From the NCBI GenBank assembly GCA_963921825.1, contig OY997588.1, forward strand, positions 132,897,203-132,961,202: a stretch of 64,000 nt of DNA. Reading direction: 5' to 3'. The translations under genes and the position numbers were made by a program. A model generated the notes under the pieces. The model worked only from the letters and a program-made list of their open reading frames with translations. It was not told the origin of the DNA and did no database searches. Shown here in pieces: positions 35,123 through 47,203 of the stretch (within the stretch, counting starts at the first letter, position 1; every line of letters begins with the position of its first letter). The DNA is from Erodium maritimum. Taxonomy: Eukaryota; Streptophyta; Magnoliopsida; Geraniales; Geraniaceae.

Positions 35123-37131
35123 AGGATCTTTGAGGGTTTTCATCCCTTCTTATAGCTTTGGAGTAATAAAATCTATTTTGTTGATAAAATTAAAATTCGA
35201 TGATAATGAAAAAGGAAGGTAGTATGCACGAAGAGAGAATGTCCCTCTTTATTAGTCCAAATTCACGTGAGTAGATAGATCCCTAATGCACGTATAGTCT
35301 GCTTGGGCCTGGCCCTAAAGGGGTCGACTAGAAAACAACGGTACATAAAAGTGTAGGCGGCCCAATGATAAAAACCCCATGTCCAATATCTCGGACAAGA
35401 GAATAGGGGTACACCGTACACTATAAAACCCATGACCAGTTTCCTTTTCTTTTGGATGTGAGACTTAAAGCTAAAAGACACCAAGCACCTTGTCAGCATT
35501 TTTGGAACTGATACTACCTATAAGCTATAACCTCGACACAATTTCTTCTTAATGGTCAGAGCAACTATTCTAGCTTATCTTCCTCTTGGTAAAAACAATT
35601 ATTCTAAGTTATATTTCTCATCTCTGGGTTGCTCAGAAAAAAGCTCAAAAGGAAAGTCTGAACTGTACTCTACCTTGTCCAATTCGGTATGGGCTCCATG
35701 TGGTATAGAGATGAACTCAACACCATAATATGAACTAAAGGGACTCCCAATCAAAAAGATTGGCGTAACAAACTTGTATTATCATAACCAATAAAAAGTT
35801 AGATTCAGTCCAGTGATTATACATCAACAAAATTAATATATTTCCCTTCCATAACCCCACATCATGTAAAACCATCAAGGAACTAAAACATTAATGGTGG
35901 TATTGTCGGAGCATGCAAGTCGAAATCAAGCAGACCCAACCACGTTATGAAAACAACAGGCAGTCTAAGGACCTGTAACTATAAATGTAAGTTGTATCTG
36001 TAGCCAACGATACCAAACAAAACCACAGTCCCTTTTACATTCTGTACAAGCACATGTTCCCGCCGCACCTTCTTTTAGACTCATTAATATCCTCCCTATA
36101 TTTACAATTTTTTGGTTTAAAAGAATATTTTAACATAATTTATAATCTGAACCGTAAGACTATCCACCATAGAGGTTTTTGCGCGTCTAATAAAGACGTC
36201 GATTCGACACCTTTTTTAGAAGAAAAAAATCTCAAAACCTACGATTCCGTCGATTTGACACCTAGCTGAGTCTGTGGATCTGTCAACCGTTTATTCAAGT
36301 CGAAACCCGATTCTCCTACAAAGAATTTCACGTGTCCCAAATAATATAAAAATAATTTCACTTTTTCCCACGAACCGGGCGCACCTTTTTTTTATTTTGT
36401 CAGTTATTCGACTAAAATTAGACCTAACAATTTCGATCATATTATAAATAGCCGAATATGTTGTGAATCAAATCTCATATGTATAATCACAAATTTAAAG
36501 GTTTGATTAAGTTATGACCACCAATTTTATATATGAGATCGTTAATTCTATCGCCTAAACATTTTCCTCCTTCCCCATGGTCCACTCTCTCGCTATCAAA
36601 TGACAAATGGTCCGATGCAATTGATGTGGTTACAATTACTACCTTTTTGATAGGCTAAGTAGCTATAATTGTTCTTTGGAGCCCACGCCACCCCCACATT
36701 TCATCGCATCCACCAAGCTACTAGACTAAACATCCATTTCCAATCAACCCCACTCAAAAGCAATGTGACAAAACTCACTTAGCAAAATAACTATAATTTT
36801 CTATAAATTATTCTCTTGCCTTGCAAGGTTAAAAATACTGTATTTAGTGCATAATTTGAGGAAAAACTAGTTAGTTAATGGGAATATAGTAATTATATTA
36901 CTAAACGCGTACAGGTGGCGCGCAAAAAGGGGTAATGCAGTGAAAGCGGTTTCCTGTTAGGCTAACAAAGAGGTGGGAAAGGAGCTTTATTAAAATGAGA
37001 AAAATATTCGCCTAAGATCTATCAATCTGATCCACTATATACAGCAGTAGCACCACCTCACTCATTTAATTCTATCCTATTCTAATCAAAATACAATTCA
37101 TATTCATAAGGAATAAGACTTCTTTCAAAAT
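35123..37131. other. Intergenic, no gene recognised
   Basis: AT-rich, short ORFs only; no repeat borders were found. Confidence 0.3.
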
Positions 37132-37145
37132 AAATAAAATAGGAA

Positions 37146-37613
37146 ACGCATTGGTATGCGTCGTTCGGTCGTACTCTTGTATATTATCGTGTTTATCCGA
37201 CCAGATCCGTACACCAGTCCCAAACGGATTAGATCTGCACCCGACGACGTCGTCCTCCTCGCCCCAGACTTTGGAGGCCGAGCGTGATTAGTTTTTGCTT
37301 GTTGGTTTTGTTATCTATTTTGGTTATGTTGTTTGCTTTTTCGTGTTCCTTCTGCCGAAATCTCGGGTAGGTGTGGTTGCTGCCTCTGGTGGTATGTCCA
37401 GTCAGATCTTTCTTTTGATGTATCTCTCCGGATAGTCGATAAGAAAGACCGACTTGATAGTCGTTGTTGTTTATTTAGGCGTTGCATCGCCCTTGTCGAG
37501 AGTTATTCATTTCGCTAATTGTCTTTCAGGTTTTCGAAAGCGATTAGTGGATGCAACACTTATGTTGATAGGTATGTAAGATTTGTTAATTATTAATGAA
37601 TATTTATGTTCAA
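37146..37613 (+). mobile_element. Truncated non-LTR retrotransposon insertion, about 468 bp
   Basis: AAATAAAATAGGAA (14 bp) flanks the segment at 37132-37145 and 37614-37627. The insert is less AT-rich than its surroundings and ends ATGTTCAA before the right copy. No domain was recognised. It is most simply a 5'-truncated LINE tail. Confidence 0.55.
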
Positions 37614-37627
37614 AAATAAAATAGGAA

Positions 37628-38185
37628 TAAGACTTAATATCCATCTCGTAATCGACTGTACAGAAAGCGACCACACTACACCTCCTTCTTTTACAGCCTA
37701 TTATATAATCACCTTGACTAACCTCTAGTCAAACCAATATTGATTTCGTTTACACTCAGCCTCAGGGATGGTTTGTTTGGTGAGTCTACTGTACAAGGTG
37801 AAAAGCAAAACCAATTTGATATCGAAAGATTCTTCTAAAATATTGTTTTGATATTGATACAAAAATTAAGTTTGGATCTCAAAGTTTGGAATGGCAATGT
37901 AGACTTGGTCAACAGGAATATCCTCAACATGATCCAGTAATTAAAGATGTCCACCACTTACCACTTATTATAATCACAATGGAAATAATGCATTCATATG
38001 GAATAGAAATGAAGAGTTAAACATGTAATGTAACCTCCTCTCTCTTTCTGGTCAAACCAATATTTCATTTCATTAGTGGAAGCACAAGTAAGTGACAAAC
38101 CAATCAAGTAGAAACAACACAATATCAGGCTATCAGGGTCTGAGCAGCATTTCAATTTCAATGGGTCAGTGGCAATCCTGTAATT
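37628..38185. other. 3' flank of the 38186-38789 gene
   Basis: Non-coding AT-rich sequence, probably including the 3' untranslated region of the minus-strand gene. Confidence 0.35.
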
Positions 38186-38789
38186 CTAAGTAACTAGGTA
38201 AATGGGCATGGGTGCTGAGGTGGAGAAGCTCTGGTGTTGCTGCTCCATGGTGAGCTCCCTGAGGCTGAGGTAGGGGGTGTCGAGGTCACCCTTTCTCCGG
38301 GGAGTGAGGGTTCCGGCGAGGGGGCCGGAAGAGGGGCGGCTGGAGCTCCGGTAAGGAGTGGAGGAGCCGCTTCGGCTCTCGGTCATGTAGACGGGGCCGG
38401 AAATGGAGCCGCGGAAGGCGCGGGCTCGGGCAAGGTGGACGTCGTCGTGGGCGGAGGGGACCCACTTCCATTTGAAGAAGAGGAGGGCGTTTTTCCACCA
38501 GCGCTTCTTCTTCTTGTGGATCTTGTCCTTGGAGTTGGGCTTCTGGAGCTTGAAGTGGACTGAGTCTATGGATCTCTGCTGCGACGACGACGACGACGTC
38601 TCTCGCTTGTGCTTGCGGGCCTCTTCCAGCACCTTCATTTTGGGTCAGAGGCAGATTAGAGATTGAGAATCAAACAGAGAGAGAGAGATTGAGAATAGAA
38701 ACCTGGAAGTAGTCGATTTGGGGGTCGAAGCCGTAATCACTGAAGTGCTGAGGTTCTGGCATCGGAAATATGGGTGATTTGGTCGACAT
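38186..38789 (-). CDS. Basic Ser-rich plant protein of unknown function, two exons, 177 residues
   Basis: Minus-strand exon 1 is 38789-38703 (29 codons, starting MSTKSPIFPMPEPQHFSDYG) and exon 2 is 38632-38186. Joining at CAG/GT and TGAAG/GTGC keeps the frame (...DYFQ then VLEEARKHKRE). Visible traits: a short acidic/aromatic N-terminus, a Ser run, a lysine-rich aromatic block KKKKRWWKNALLFFKWKW (about residues 71-88) that could be a nuclear signal or membrane-binding patch, and a Ser/Arg/Pro-rich stretch ending with LSLRELTMEQQHQ. No signal peptide or transmembrane helix. Splicing, codon character and a clean stop argue for a real gene. The internal ATG of the longer open frame at 38638 lies in the intron and is not used. 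No function is proposed. Confidence 0.75.
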
Positions 38790-39175
38790 TTGATTTCTCT
38801 CTGTCTCAGTGAAGGGTCTCTGGATTTATGATACACATAAAGAGAGAGTGGGTGTTTTGTGGCTCAAGGAAATTATAAAGGAATGGCAAAAGGGCATTGT
38901 TTGTTAATTGTCAAGGGATGAGATGGGATGGGGTAAGGTAAACACCCAAACAAACCCTAGTACTCTAAATGTAAATGGCAACTCCAAAGTGCATCTTTTC
39001 AGACTCCCCATGTCACTCTCGCCTTTAATACATACATACACGCATGTTCTACTTGTACCATCTTTCTCACTCCCACTTTCTCTTCTTATCTTTTAATCTG
39101 CTCATCAATGTTGAAGACCGTCCACGATAACGTTTTATGGGTCCGTCCAAGCGTACAATTTGAAAGAAAAAAACA
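38790..39175 (-). promoter_or_regulatory. Leader and promoter region of the 38186-38789 gene
   Basis: TC/AG-rich sequence just upstream of the ATG, then AT-rich sequence. No certain TATA box was assigned. Confidence 0.35.
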
Positions 39176-39798
39176 ATGTCGAATCGTTTTGATAGAGTTT
39201 TGTCTATGTCGAATTTACGAAAGTGTAGATTCGACGTCGATAAATCTGTAGATTATGTCACAGGTCTATTCGACATATTCGAGTTCAGTAGAATCCGAGA
39301 TCAACAAACCTCGGGCCGACGCATGTCCAGCGTTTCGACTGTAAAGCTCGGTACCAACGCTTTGTCCTCTCCACGCATACAGGATTCTTGGTCAACCGTT
39401 TTTCCACCGACGTTGCTCGAACAAGATCACGCCACCGTCGTTTCTCCAGCAAGCTCAGGCCACCCGTCGTCAGTCCAACAATCGTTTCGCCGTCTCTCCA
39501 TGTGTTGTTTCTCCACCCGACGTTTCTTAAATCGTCGTTTCTACAACTGCCATTGCATCGCCGGCATTTCTGTAATTGTCGTTTCTCCACCCACAGTTTC
39601 CCAACCAGGCATTTTTCCAACCGTCATTGCAACACCGATGTTTCACCATCTTTTGTTTCTCCACCAATCTCCTACAACTCCGGTGTCGATGGCTCGAACA
39701 CGGAACCAGGCTCGAGCTCAACAACCTCATATCACGGGCAACTCTTACTTGGAACGTAGATTTTTTCGATGGTCTTGTATGTAATACTTAACATAAAT
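39176..39798. other. Degenerate pyrimidine-rich short repeats
   Basis: 39400-39690 is made of irregular units containing CGTTTCTCCA or close variants, giving long open frames on both strands by composition. No conserved domain was seen, so no gene is called. Confidence 0.4.
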
Positions 39799-40007
39799 TC
39801 GCCAGCCTTTTGGGATAACATACGAGGGGAGCTCGCTCACGTGACTCGTCAAACTCCAGAGACCGAGCGGTCCGCTAAGAACTGGAAATATCACTGGACC
39901 GTCAACAACCGGAAGGTGAAATGGTTCAACGTGTACCGGTCGGAGTTAAAGCTCATTTACCAACCTGGTTGGTCCGAACCCAACTCATGGATCTCACAAA
40001 TGAGGTG
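39799..40007 (+). pseudogene. Myb/SANT-like fragment of the Harbinger-associated type
   Basis: The frame reads AFWDNIRGELAHVTRQTPET then ERSAKNWKYHWTVNNRKVKW, FNVYRSEL and GWSEPNSW before a stop. Spaced Trp and W-x-x-x-N-x-x-V-x-x-F resemble the plant trihelix/Myb-like proteins that accompany PIF/Harbinger transposases. No start, remaining domain or transposase is nearby, so it is a relic. Similarity was judged by eye. Confidence 0.45.
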
Positions 40008-40749
40008 AATGTCGAGAAATAAGAACACTCCTTCGTATGGAAGCCTTGATGGATCCTCGTGCGGTACCATCCTTACTGGAACGAGTTGTAAGTCGTACTG
40101 GCAGGCATAGTCAAATATGGCAAGTGATGTGTTATAGAGGCAATACAGGGAGGTTCACAACGGATGACCAACAACTTGTAATGGGTTTTGGAGGTGTAAT
40201 ATGATGACATGACTTCAAATTGTACCTTAGATTTCCATTACCAAATATGACAAGTGACGTGAAAACGGTAGTGTCATTGCTCCAAGAACATAGCAAGTAT
40301 TGTCATGTTACCGTATATTTGACACGATCATGTGACACTATTTGTCATGTTCTTGGAATAATGATACTACCACTTCCACGCTACTTGCCATTTTTTATTA
40401 TGGAATACTAAGAATAAAATTTGAGGTTGTGTCGTCATATTGCACCCACATGCCCATTAATCACAGTCCAGAAAGATGGAAAGCGGATTGTATTTGCGTT
40501 GTACTTTCATTCGATCATTTCATGAAATAATAATATGAGTTGGGTCGTGTCGTCCTTCCATTTTTTTAAAAAAATATTTTCAAGTAGATAAGGATTAGAC
40601 CGAATCGGTCTATTACTAGTGTGAACTAAAACCAATTATACTCATTTTTCAGGGTATAATTGCACAATGTTTCCCAAAAACGTGTTCAATTAGACCAGGA
40701 ATAAACTGAATTGGTATATTCTCATTGTGGATGCTTTAAAAGCTTATTA
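40008..40749. other. No gene; imperfect hairpin
   Basis: CCAAGAACAT near 40278 and ATGTTCTTGG near 40347 could form a stem. CAAATATGGCAAGTGATGTG near 40113 and CAAATATGACAAGTGACGTG near 40243 are a diverged direct repeat. No coding content. Confidence 0.35.
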
Positions 40750-40782
40750 TGATGTCTCATGGAGGTTCATGTTGAGAATTCA

Positions 40783-43410
40783 TGTAAAGACCGCTCCGGT
40801 TAAAAAGGGTTACGTTTTAAAGTGTTCGTCGGAACGTCGAGGTTGAGAAGTTTCAGATCGTTTGTTGGTAGCGTCGTGGTGGTTTTTGAATCGAAGTTTG
40901 AGAACTTGTGCAAAAAAAAGGTTGGACCGGTCAGACCTGACCAGACCCGAGGCCCAGCCAGGCCAGGCCCGACCCCCCCCCCCCCCCCCCGGCTTAGGCC
41001 TGAGGCCCGTTTTCTCGCCAGCGGCCCAAAAGGGCAACCGGACCGCTTTACTTAAGGGTCGAAGTAGGGTTCTGAAACCCTAATTCACTTCTTCTCCCTC
41101 GAACCGCGTCTCTCTCTCTCCCATCACCGATCCCGCCTCCATCTCTCTCCACCTCCCATCGTCGGCCGCCCTCACTCGCCCCTCTCCTTCTCACCCTCTC
41201 TCTCTCTCGAGCTCGCCGGTGCCAACTGTCGTCCCCGAGATCTCCCTTCCCTCTCCCGTTCTTCTATCGCTCAGACGTCGTCCCTGGCTCACCCTTCTTC
41301 TCTTCTCCTTCGTCGTCCGAGCTCCGGCACCACCACTATCTCCGTTGGGGAGCCTCGTCGTGCTCCTCCCAAGCCGAGACGAGTTAGTCGGCGTGCTCGC
41401 CAGATCCGGGGCGGGATCCACCGCGCCGTCTAGATCTGAGACGACGAGTTCGTCGTGCCTCATCGTGCTCCACCACCTGTCGTCTCTTTCTCCCTTACGG
41501 TGAGCTTCCACCGTGAATCCTCGGCCGACCTTATCACCACCGTTGGCCGGCCGAAGTTCCGACTGAAACCCTCCTTCTTCTTCTTCTTTTTTATTCTCGA
41601 GCAATTGTGATTCTGGACTTCTGGGAATCAGAAAGTGTTGAAATTAAAAGTCAAGTTTTTAAAACCAAAAGAATGATTTAAATTAAAGAGGATTCAAATC
41701 TAGTTTTAAATTAAAAAGAAATGTAAATTTGGACTGTTGATTGATTTAGAACCGTGAACAAATCTGGTGAACTTGGATTGTATAAACCGAACGGATGAAT
41801 CGGACTTAGAACGGGACAAAAGTGGAACGGCGAATCGGTACCTCGGGAATCGTGCCCCGGGATCTGTGCCTCGGAAAACGTGCACCGGGTTCTGAGTTCG
41901 GGGCGCAGGTGCTCGAACCCGATTAGTCATAATCCCGCTTTTAGCCCGCTCGAGTCTAAAAGACAACTTTTGAACTCAAATCGAAACTGTCGTAACCTTT
42001 TTAAATCAAACTTGAGGTAGGGAAAGTAGCGGATACCAGTTTAATTGCGGAAAGTTACTAGTATGCATGCTAGGATTAATAAAACTGGAACGATCGTTTA
42101 TATCATATAATAACCGGACGAGTCGTAGTAACATGTAGGTTGTGAGTCGTTAGTTAACCGCTTTTAATACTTGGGAATTGTCGTGCTGTTATACCGGCCA
42201 TGTCGAGCCGTAGGTTGCGTGCTGTTTGGTTGCCTGTGGTTGTTTGATGTGCATGATGTGTGACTAGGTGTCGGTCAGTTAATAGACAAGATTTAGTATA
42301 TCCGCTGAGCATGTTGTTGCTGTGTATGGGCGAGTGTGCCGTGCTTGTGTTGATGTGAACCCTTGGTTGTGATATGGTCGGGTGAGTGATAGACCGACGT
42401 GATATGTTGTGGTACGATTGTTGGGCTTGGTAAGTCGTGTTTAATTATGGTACTGTAATGTGTGATATTATCTTGTTGTGTGTTCTGAGGAGTTGCTTCC
42501 GGTATGGTACCTACGATCGAGGGGGTACGCCGGTGTAGGGTAGTACCTAGGCCGACGGTGTGGTCCCATGTATGCGCGGTCCCCCGGGTAGTGGTTCCGG
42601 TACGATGGCCTACATCGAGGGGGTATTCCGGTGTAGGACATCTAGGCCGACGGTTACGTGATCCGTGCTTTGCCCGAAGGAATTCCGGGAAAGTTGTTTT
42701 ACCTATCCTTTGCCCGAAGGAGTTCCGGGAAAGAGGTATAGGCCGATGGAGATTCTGGTATGACTTATTGAGATTGTCCCCCGTGTTTTGCCGGGAAGAT
42801 ATCTAGGCCAACGCTGTGTGTTCCGGTACGATATGATGGAGTTGGGCTGTGGACAGCCGACCGAGTAGGGGACTGCGGTACGGGACGTGTTGTTCTTTTA
42901 CAATTTACTATATGTTCGATGACTTGTTAATTGGTGTGTTGGTTGTTGTTTGTGCTGTTTGGGTGATTGGGTTGGTAAGTGTGGTTTGGTATTGAGTTGA
43001 GGATTGTGGTTACGAGTTCCGTTGTAATTAGTTGTGTGTTGTACTAGTATGCCCTAATTGGACGGTTACCCGTGGTGGTGAGCGCTTGCTTATAACCTTA
43101 ACTACTTTTCCTACTGAGCGAAAGCTCACACCTTACTTTATTGTTTCTCAGGTTCTAAGCGGATGTGTACTAGCGGGATGCTCGATGCTTGGGAGCTTAC
43201 GAGGGTCCTAGGCTAGAATGTCTAGAGACGTACAGCGTTTTGAATTATTTATTGCCTTTACGGTTTACTCAAGCGTTGTTGATTCTTTTATTCAAATTTT
43301 TTGAATCGCAGGCTATTATGTTTAGCTCTTTAACTTTACTTTCTTTTAAATTTTATTATTGTTTTAGTTCACGTCTCGAGTCCGGTCAAAACCGGATTTG
43401 GGGCGTGACA
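40783..43410 (+). mobile_element. Solo LTR C (2628 bp)
   Basis: Flanked by ATTCA at 40778-40782 and 43411-43415. Starts TGTAAAGACCGCTCC and ends CCGGATTTGGGGCGTGACA, as in solo LTR A. Without it, the flanking sequence rejoins and matches the LTR at 45066, which confirms the insertion. A run of about 18 C lies near 40974-40991. CTACTGAGCGAAAGCTCACA near 43109 is the family palindrome region. The frame 41219-41503 is not considered a gene. Confidence 0.9.
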
Positions 43411-44190
43411 ATTCATCTACGACGTCTTCGTATGCCGAACATGGCCTTAACGTTGTCCATCTGAACCGAAACAAACCTCGCCACATGCCTTCAAGATCGC
43501 GCGGGTCTATCCCGGTCCGTCCAAAGACAAGACCGATCATAGGGGAGACCCTTGGAGCAACAACAGGCCAAGACCGAACCATTCGGCCCATGTCTTCCCA
43601 AGACCGATACTACGCGGAGCTATGCATGCACGCCTCGGAACGTCCTCGGGCCTACGCTACCACGACCCAAAGGCCGACAACGCTTCCTTGGCCTCTAAGC
43701 TACGGATGTAGAACCCTTTCCACGCGTCCATCTTATTTCCCGAAGATGGTTATTTCATAAGAGAGTGTATTATGGAAGTTCTCATATTCGGCCAAATCAT
43801 CTTATGGGAAAACTTGTCTTTCAATGAGGTTTGGCCGACCATATCCCTCTATATTTAAGACCTTTAGGTTTTATGTATAGCATCTTATTTTTAAGCTTGT
43901 ATTAGGAGTGGGTCAGGTTGTGAGAACTATTGTATCCTTGTAGAATATAGTTTTATCCTCAATGAAGCTACAATCTACTATATTCTCTTATTCTTACTTA
44001 AACGATAATCTACTCTCGTATAAGAATAGGCTTGTGTGGACACTTCTACACGCTGCACGGAGCTGGATCCTAACTTGGTCTTTCAAACCGTGACAGTTGG
44101 AATCAGAACGTAGTTATACGTCGGGGTATCCTCCTTCTTGGATGATTTCCGCAGCCTACTAACGATACAGTCAAAGACGACTTCCCTGGA

Positions 44191-44925
44191 ATGGAGAAGC
44201 AAGTGAAGATGGTATGTGCCCTTGTCACTGACATGGACCAACTTGAGAGCCATGTGAGCTCACTAGAAGAGAAGGTTGATCGGCGGCTAGACAACGAGGA
44301 TGACTCTTTCTCGATGCAGGTAGCACTTCTTAGAGACGCTCTGGAGCAATGCAAGGAAAAATACACCTCACATGCCACCTCGCACGCACTTGTAGCGCCA
44401 CTCCAGACTCAGCTCAAAGGAAAAGAACAGCCTATCGTGATCAGTGACAATGAGAACCTCGGCGTGTAGAAGACGTTCCAAATACCCACCAAAGTTTATG
44501 TATATGGGGACCTCGAAGGAAAAGACGTGGAGTTCTTGATCGTTTGCAACACGATCAACAACTTCATACGGAAGGAAGAAGTCGACCGCTTGGGACTCCA
44601 AGTGATGCCGGACGACCCCACCTACATGATGGTCAACTCTTGTTGTGTGCAAACAAAGGGAGTTACGGCCGTTGTGATAGATTTTGACGGTTGGATTGGC
44701 TACGTAGATTTCTACGTTGCCCCGATAGTCGAAGCTAATATGGTCTTAGGAACAAACTTCATCAAGACTAAGGATATCTACTGCATGCTGCTACTTGTGT
44801 CCCTATTCACGACATTCATACCTGAGCCATTCTTGGCACTTCAGGAACTGCACCAACCCATGAAAGACGGTATGATGACTAGCTTTACCACTCTAGAGCC
44901 GAATAAGAGAACCAAGCTGTGTTAG
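44191..44925 (+). pseudogene. Internal frames of the short LTR element: coiled-coil gag-like and retropepsin-like
   Basis: 44191-44469 (92 residues) is rich in heptad-like Leu/Val/Glu/Lys (MDQLESHVSSLEEKVDRRLD), probably coiled coil. 44527-44925 (132 residues) has NTINNFIRKEEVDRLGLQV and MVLGTNFIKT, the spacing of a retropepsin-like (RVP_2) fold. The aspartate that should precede the Asn-Phe-Ile motif is not visible (FLIVCNTINNF), so it is probably inactive. A stop and further stops follow. Confidence 0.5.
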
Positions 44926-45535
44926 GAAGACTTCCCGGTATGGGCAAGAAAAACCTCCAGGAAGTACCAGAACAAATCCTTCCCCCGATGATAGAAGAAC
45001 CGTTATCATAAAAAAAATGGCGCCTTCCGTAACGAGGACGCTTGCGGAAAAGGCGGGGGAAATTATGACACCTCAGAGAGGTTCTTGTTGGGAATTCATC
45101 CACAACGTCTTTGCAGGCTAGACATGGGCTTAACATTGTCCATCCGGACCGAGACAAGTCTCTTCGTAGGCTTTCAAGATTGCGCGGGCCTGTCTCGGTT
45201 TGTCTGGAGACAAGACCAAGCATGAGGGACACCGTGGAGCAGTAGTAGACCCAGACCAGGCCATTCGGTCCATGTCCGCCCAAGACCAGTACCATGCAGA
45301 GCTATACCGGCGCAGGCCTAGGAACGTCTTTGGGCCTGCGCTGCCATGACCCAAAGGCCGGTAACGCTTCATTGGCCTCCAAGCTACGGATCTGAAACCC
45401 TCTCCACGCTTCCCTCTTGATTCCCGAAGTTGGTTCTTTCCTAATAGTGTATTAGGGAAGTTCCCATATTCGGATAAACCATCTTATGTGAAGACTTGTC
45501 TTTCAAGGAGGCTTGGCCGATCACACTCCTCTAGG

Positions 45536-45849
45536 CATCAATATCGGTTTCATGTGTTCTTCCACCGCAAATGACCACATATTCGATCTTCCCCCAATCC
45601 TAGGGGTACCCGGCGTCCCGATAATAGTCAGAAGCGAAGTTACCTGGCTTTTATAGGGAACAAAGAACTCGACATTTTTCACCGTTGTTTCGAGATTCCC
45701 TACGAAACGGATTTTACGATAGAGTATTAAGTAGAGAGTGCCATCGTAACTATGGTTAGAGCTCATGAAGTAAAAACGATCCTTTAGGACTCCTCTTGAT
45801 CAGAGATGGAGTAGACTTTATCGATTCAAGTAAGGGTTGACCGCTGAGA
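45536..45849. other. No gene recognised
   Basis: An 81-codon minus-strand frame (45521-45766) has no recognised domain and may belong to the neighbouring Copia gag relic. Confidence 0.25.
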
Positions 45850-46338
45850 ATTTGAGAACGAATAGTGGTAAATTCATCTTTCAATCCCATCAAAAAATCA
45901 CATACTTGTTATTCATCTCTCAGCTCTTATATTTTGGTGTTGATGTTAAGGTGCATTGTCCGCATGTGCATTTGGGTAGCGGACAAAGACCTTGCAATTC
46001 GTCTCAATACCCCTTTAATTTTCCAAAAAAAGTCGAGATAGACTGTTGACCATGTGACAGTAAAAGGATGACTCCAGGATCGATATAAACATATGGTGTG
46101 GCACCTTGCGTGAAACTTTTTTCAAACTCCAACCAAATTTGACGAGTCGTGATTGTACAGACGACCCATATTGCAATTCTTTGCATAAGACATTGACAAG
46201 GCATGATTTTACCAATGTGTTGTTTTGACATAATGATTGTAGGAACTCGAAATCATCGTAAGGTTGGGTAAACATCACATCGATAAAACCACAATTTTTT
46301 TTTGAATAATAGGGTAATCGTAGATTTTGTGCCTCCAT
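45850..46338 (-). pseudogene. Copia gag fragment with an in-frame stop
   Basis: Minus-strand frames contain TTRQIWLEFEKSFTQG, then QQSISTFFGKLKGY, a stop at about 46004, then DELQGLCPLPKCTCGQC. Order and spacing match the gag_2/UBN2 region of Copia proteins, where the position of the stop is usually Trp. An overlapping frame (46338-46015) shows a frameshift. No LTR was assigned. Confidence 0.5.
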
Positions 46339-47160
46339 ATGTGATAATTATCGCCTAAATCATTTAGTGGTTGGGTAACGAAAATCATAGCGAGATTATC
46401 ACCTGGAAAGAAGTAATACGGAGAAGCATGATCATTGGTGAATTACTCGAAGTATTTAAATTTTCAATCATGTGAAGGTTGTGTCACCATGTAAAAGTAA
46501 GAATATCTTATACCTTACTTGTGTATTATTGATCAAACTAATCACATATGTATACAAAAACTTTAAAGGACAAGAAAGAGAACAAAGATATAACAGTAGT
46601 GACACTGTCTACAAATAAAGAAATGAATATGTAACCAACCACTGATCTTGTGATTAAGATCTAAATTGATCGCCAAAATACCCTCAATACATCGGACCCG
46701 ACATACTTTTGCCCAAGAGGTCAACCAATCAACGATAATGTACAATTAATCCTTTTGAGATGCCCTAGCGATAACCTGTTGCATAGGAAGTCTAGAGACA
46801 AGTTTAATCCACCGACCATCTTTCGTCGATCTTGTTACCAACCACTTCGACCCTACCACGAATTTGTGGGAACGAAAAACTACTCACATCTATATGCCAT
46901 AAGTTTTGGAGATCAGTCGTTATGGAGATTACTCGTCTAAGATATGTTTCTTAATTGCCGTGAACGCCAAATGATATCTACGAAGATAAACGAAAAAAAT
47001 TAGAATATGATGTTGTAATTGTAGATCCAACATGGAATGAAGAGTCACGTGAAATACCAATGAGAACATCACGGATTCCTTGCTTCAAAACCTTATTGTC
47101 GTCCCATTTACTTTTAGTTTTACATTTAATGAGTAAAAAATAAAACATTCACCTGCCACT
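46339..47160. other. No gene recognised
   Basis: AT-rich with short open frames only; probably diverged continuation of the Copia relic. Confidence 0.25.
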
Positions 47161-47203
47161 AAGCTGATCCAATTACGTTTCAAAAAAAAAGCTGATCTAA
47201 TTA
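47161..47203. repeat. Very short duplicated target with a 13-bp A-rich insert
   Basis: AAGCTGATCCAATTA (47161-47175), then CGTTTCAAAAAAA, then AAGCTGATCTAATTA (47189-47203). The 15-bp repeats differ at one base and the insert ends in poly(A), as expected of an extremely truncated target-primed insertion. Confidence 0.6.

Larger units (their letters stand above)
40750..45535 (+). mobile_element. Short LTR element (gag/protease-like only) with solo LTR C in its 5' LTR
   Basis: 5' LTR: 40750-40782 and 43411-44095, starting TGATGTCTCATGG and ending CCGTGACA, interrupted by solo LTR C. A diverged primer-like site TTGGAATCAGAAC follows (44097-44109). Internal region 44096-45065, then a purine tract AAAAGGCGGGGGAAATTA, and the 3' LTR from 45066 (TGACACCTCAGAGAGG), which matches the 5' LTR until about 45535 and then stops, lacking its last 250 bp. 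The internal region is under 1 kb with no reverse transcriptase or integrase, so the element depended on others. LTRs are clearly diverged, so it is old. A Ty3-like origin is suggested by the protease-like frame only. Confidence 0.7.

Noticed and set aside
38234-38563. 109-codon plus-strand Gly/Glu-rich ORF
   Set aside because: Antisense shadow of the 38186-38789 coding exon.
40972-40991. Run of C as a functional element
   Set aside because: Simple homopolymer, prone to length error in sequencing; no associated structure seen.
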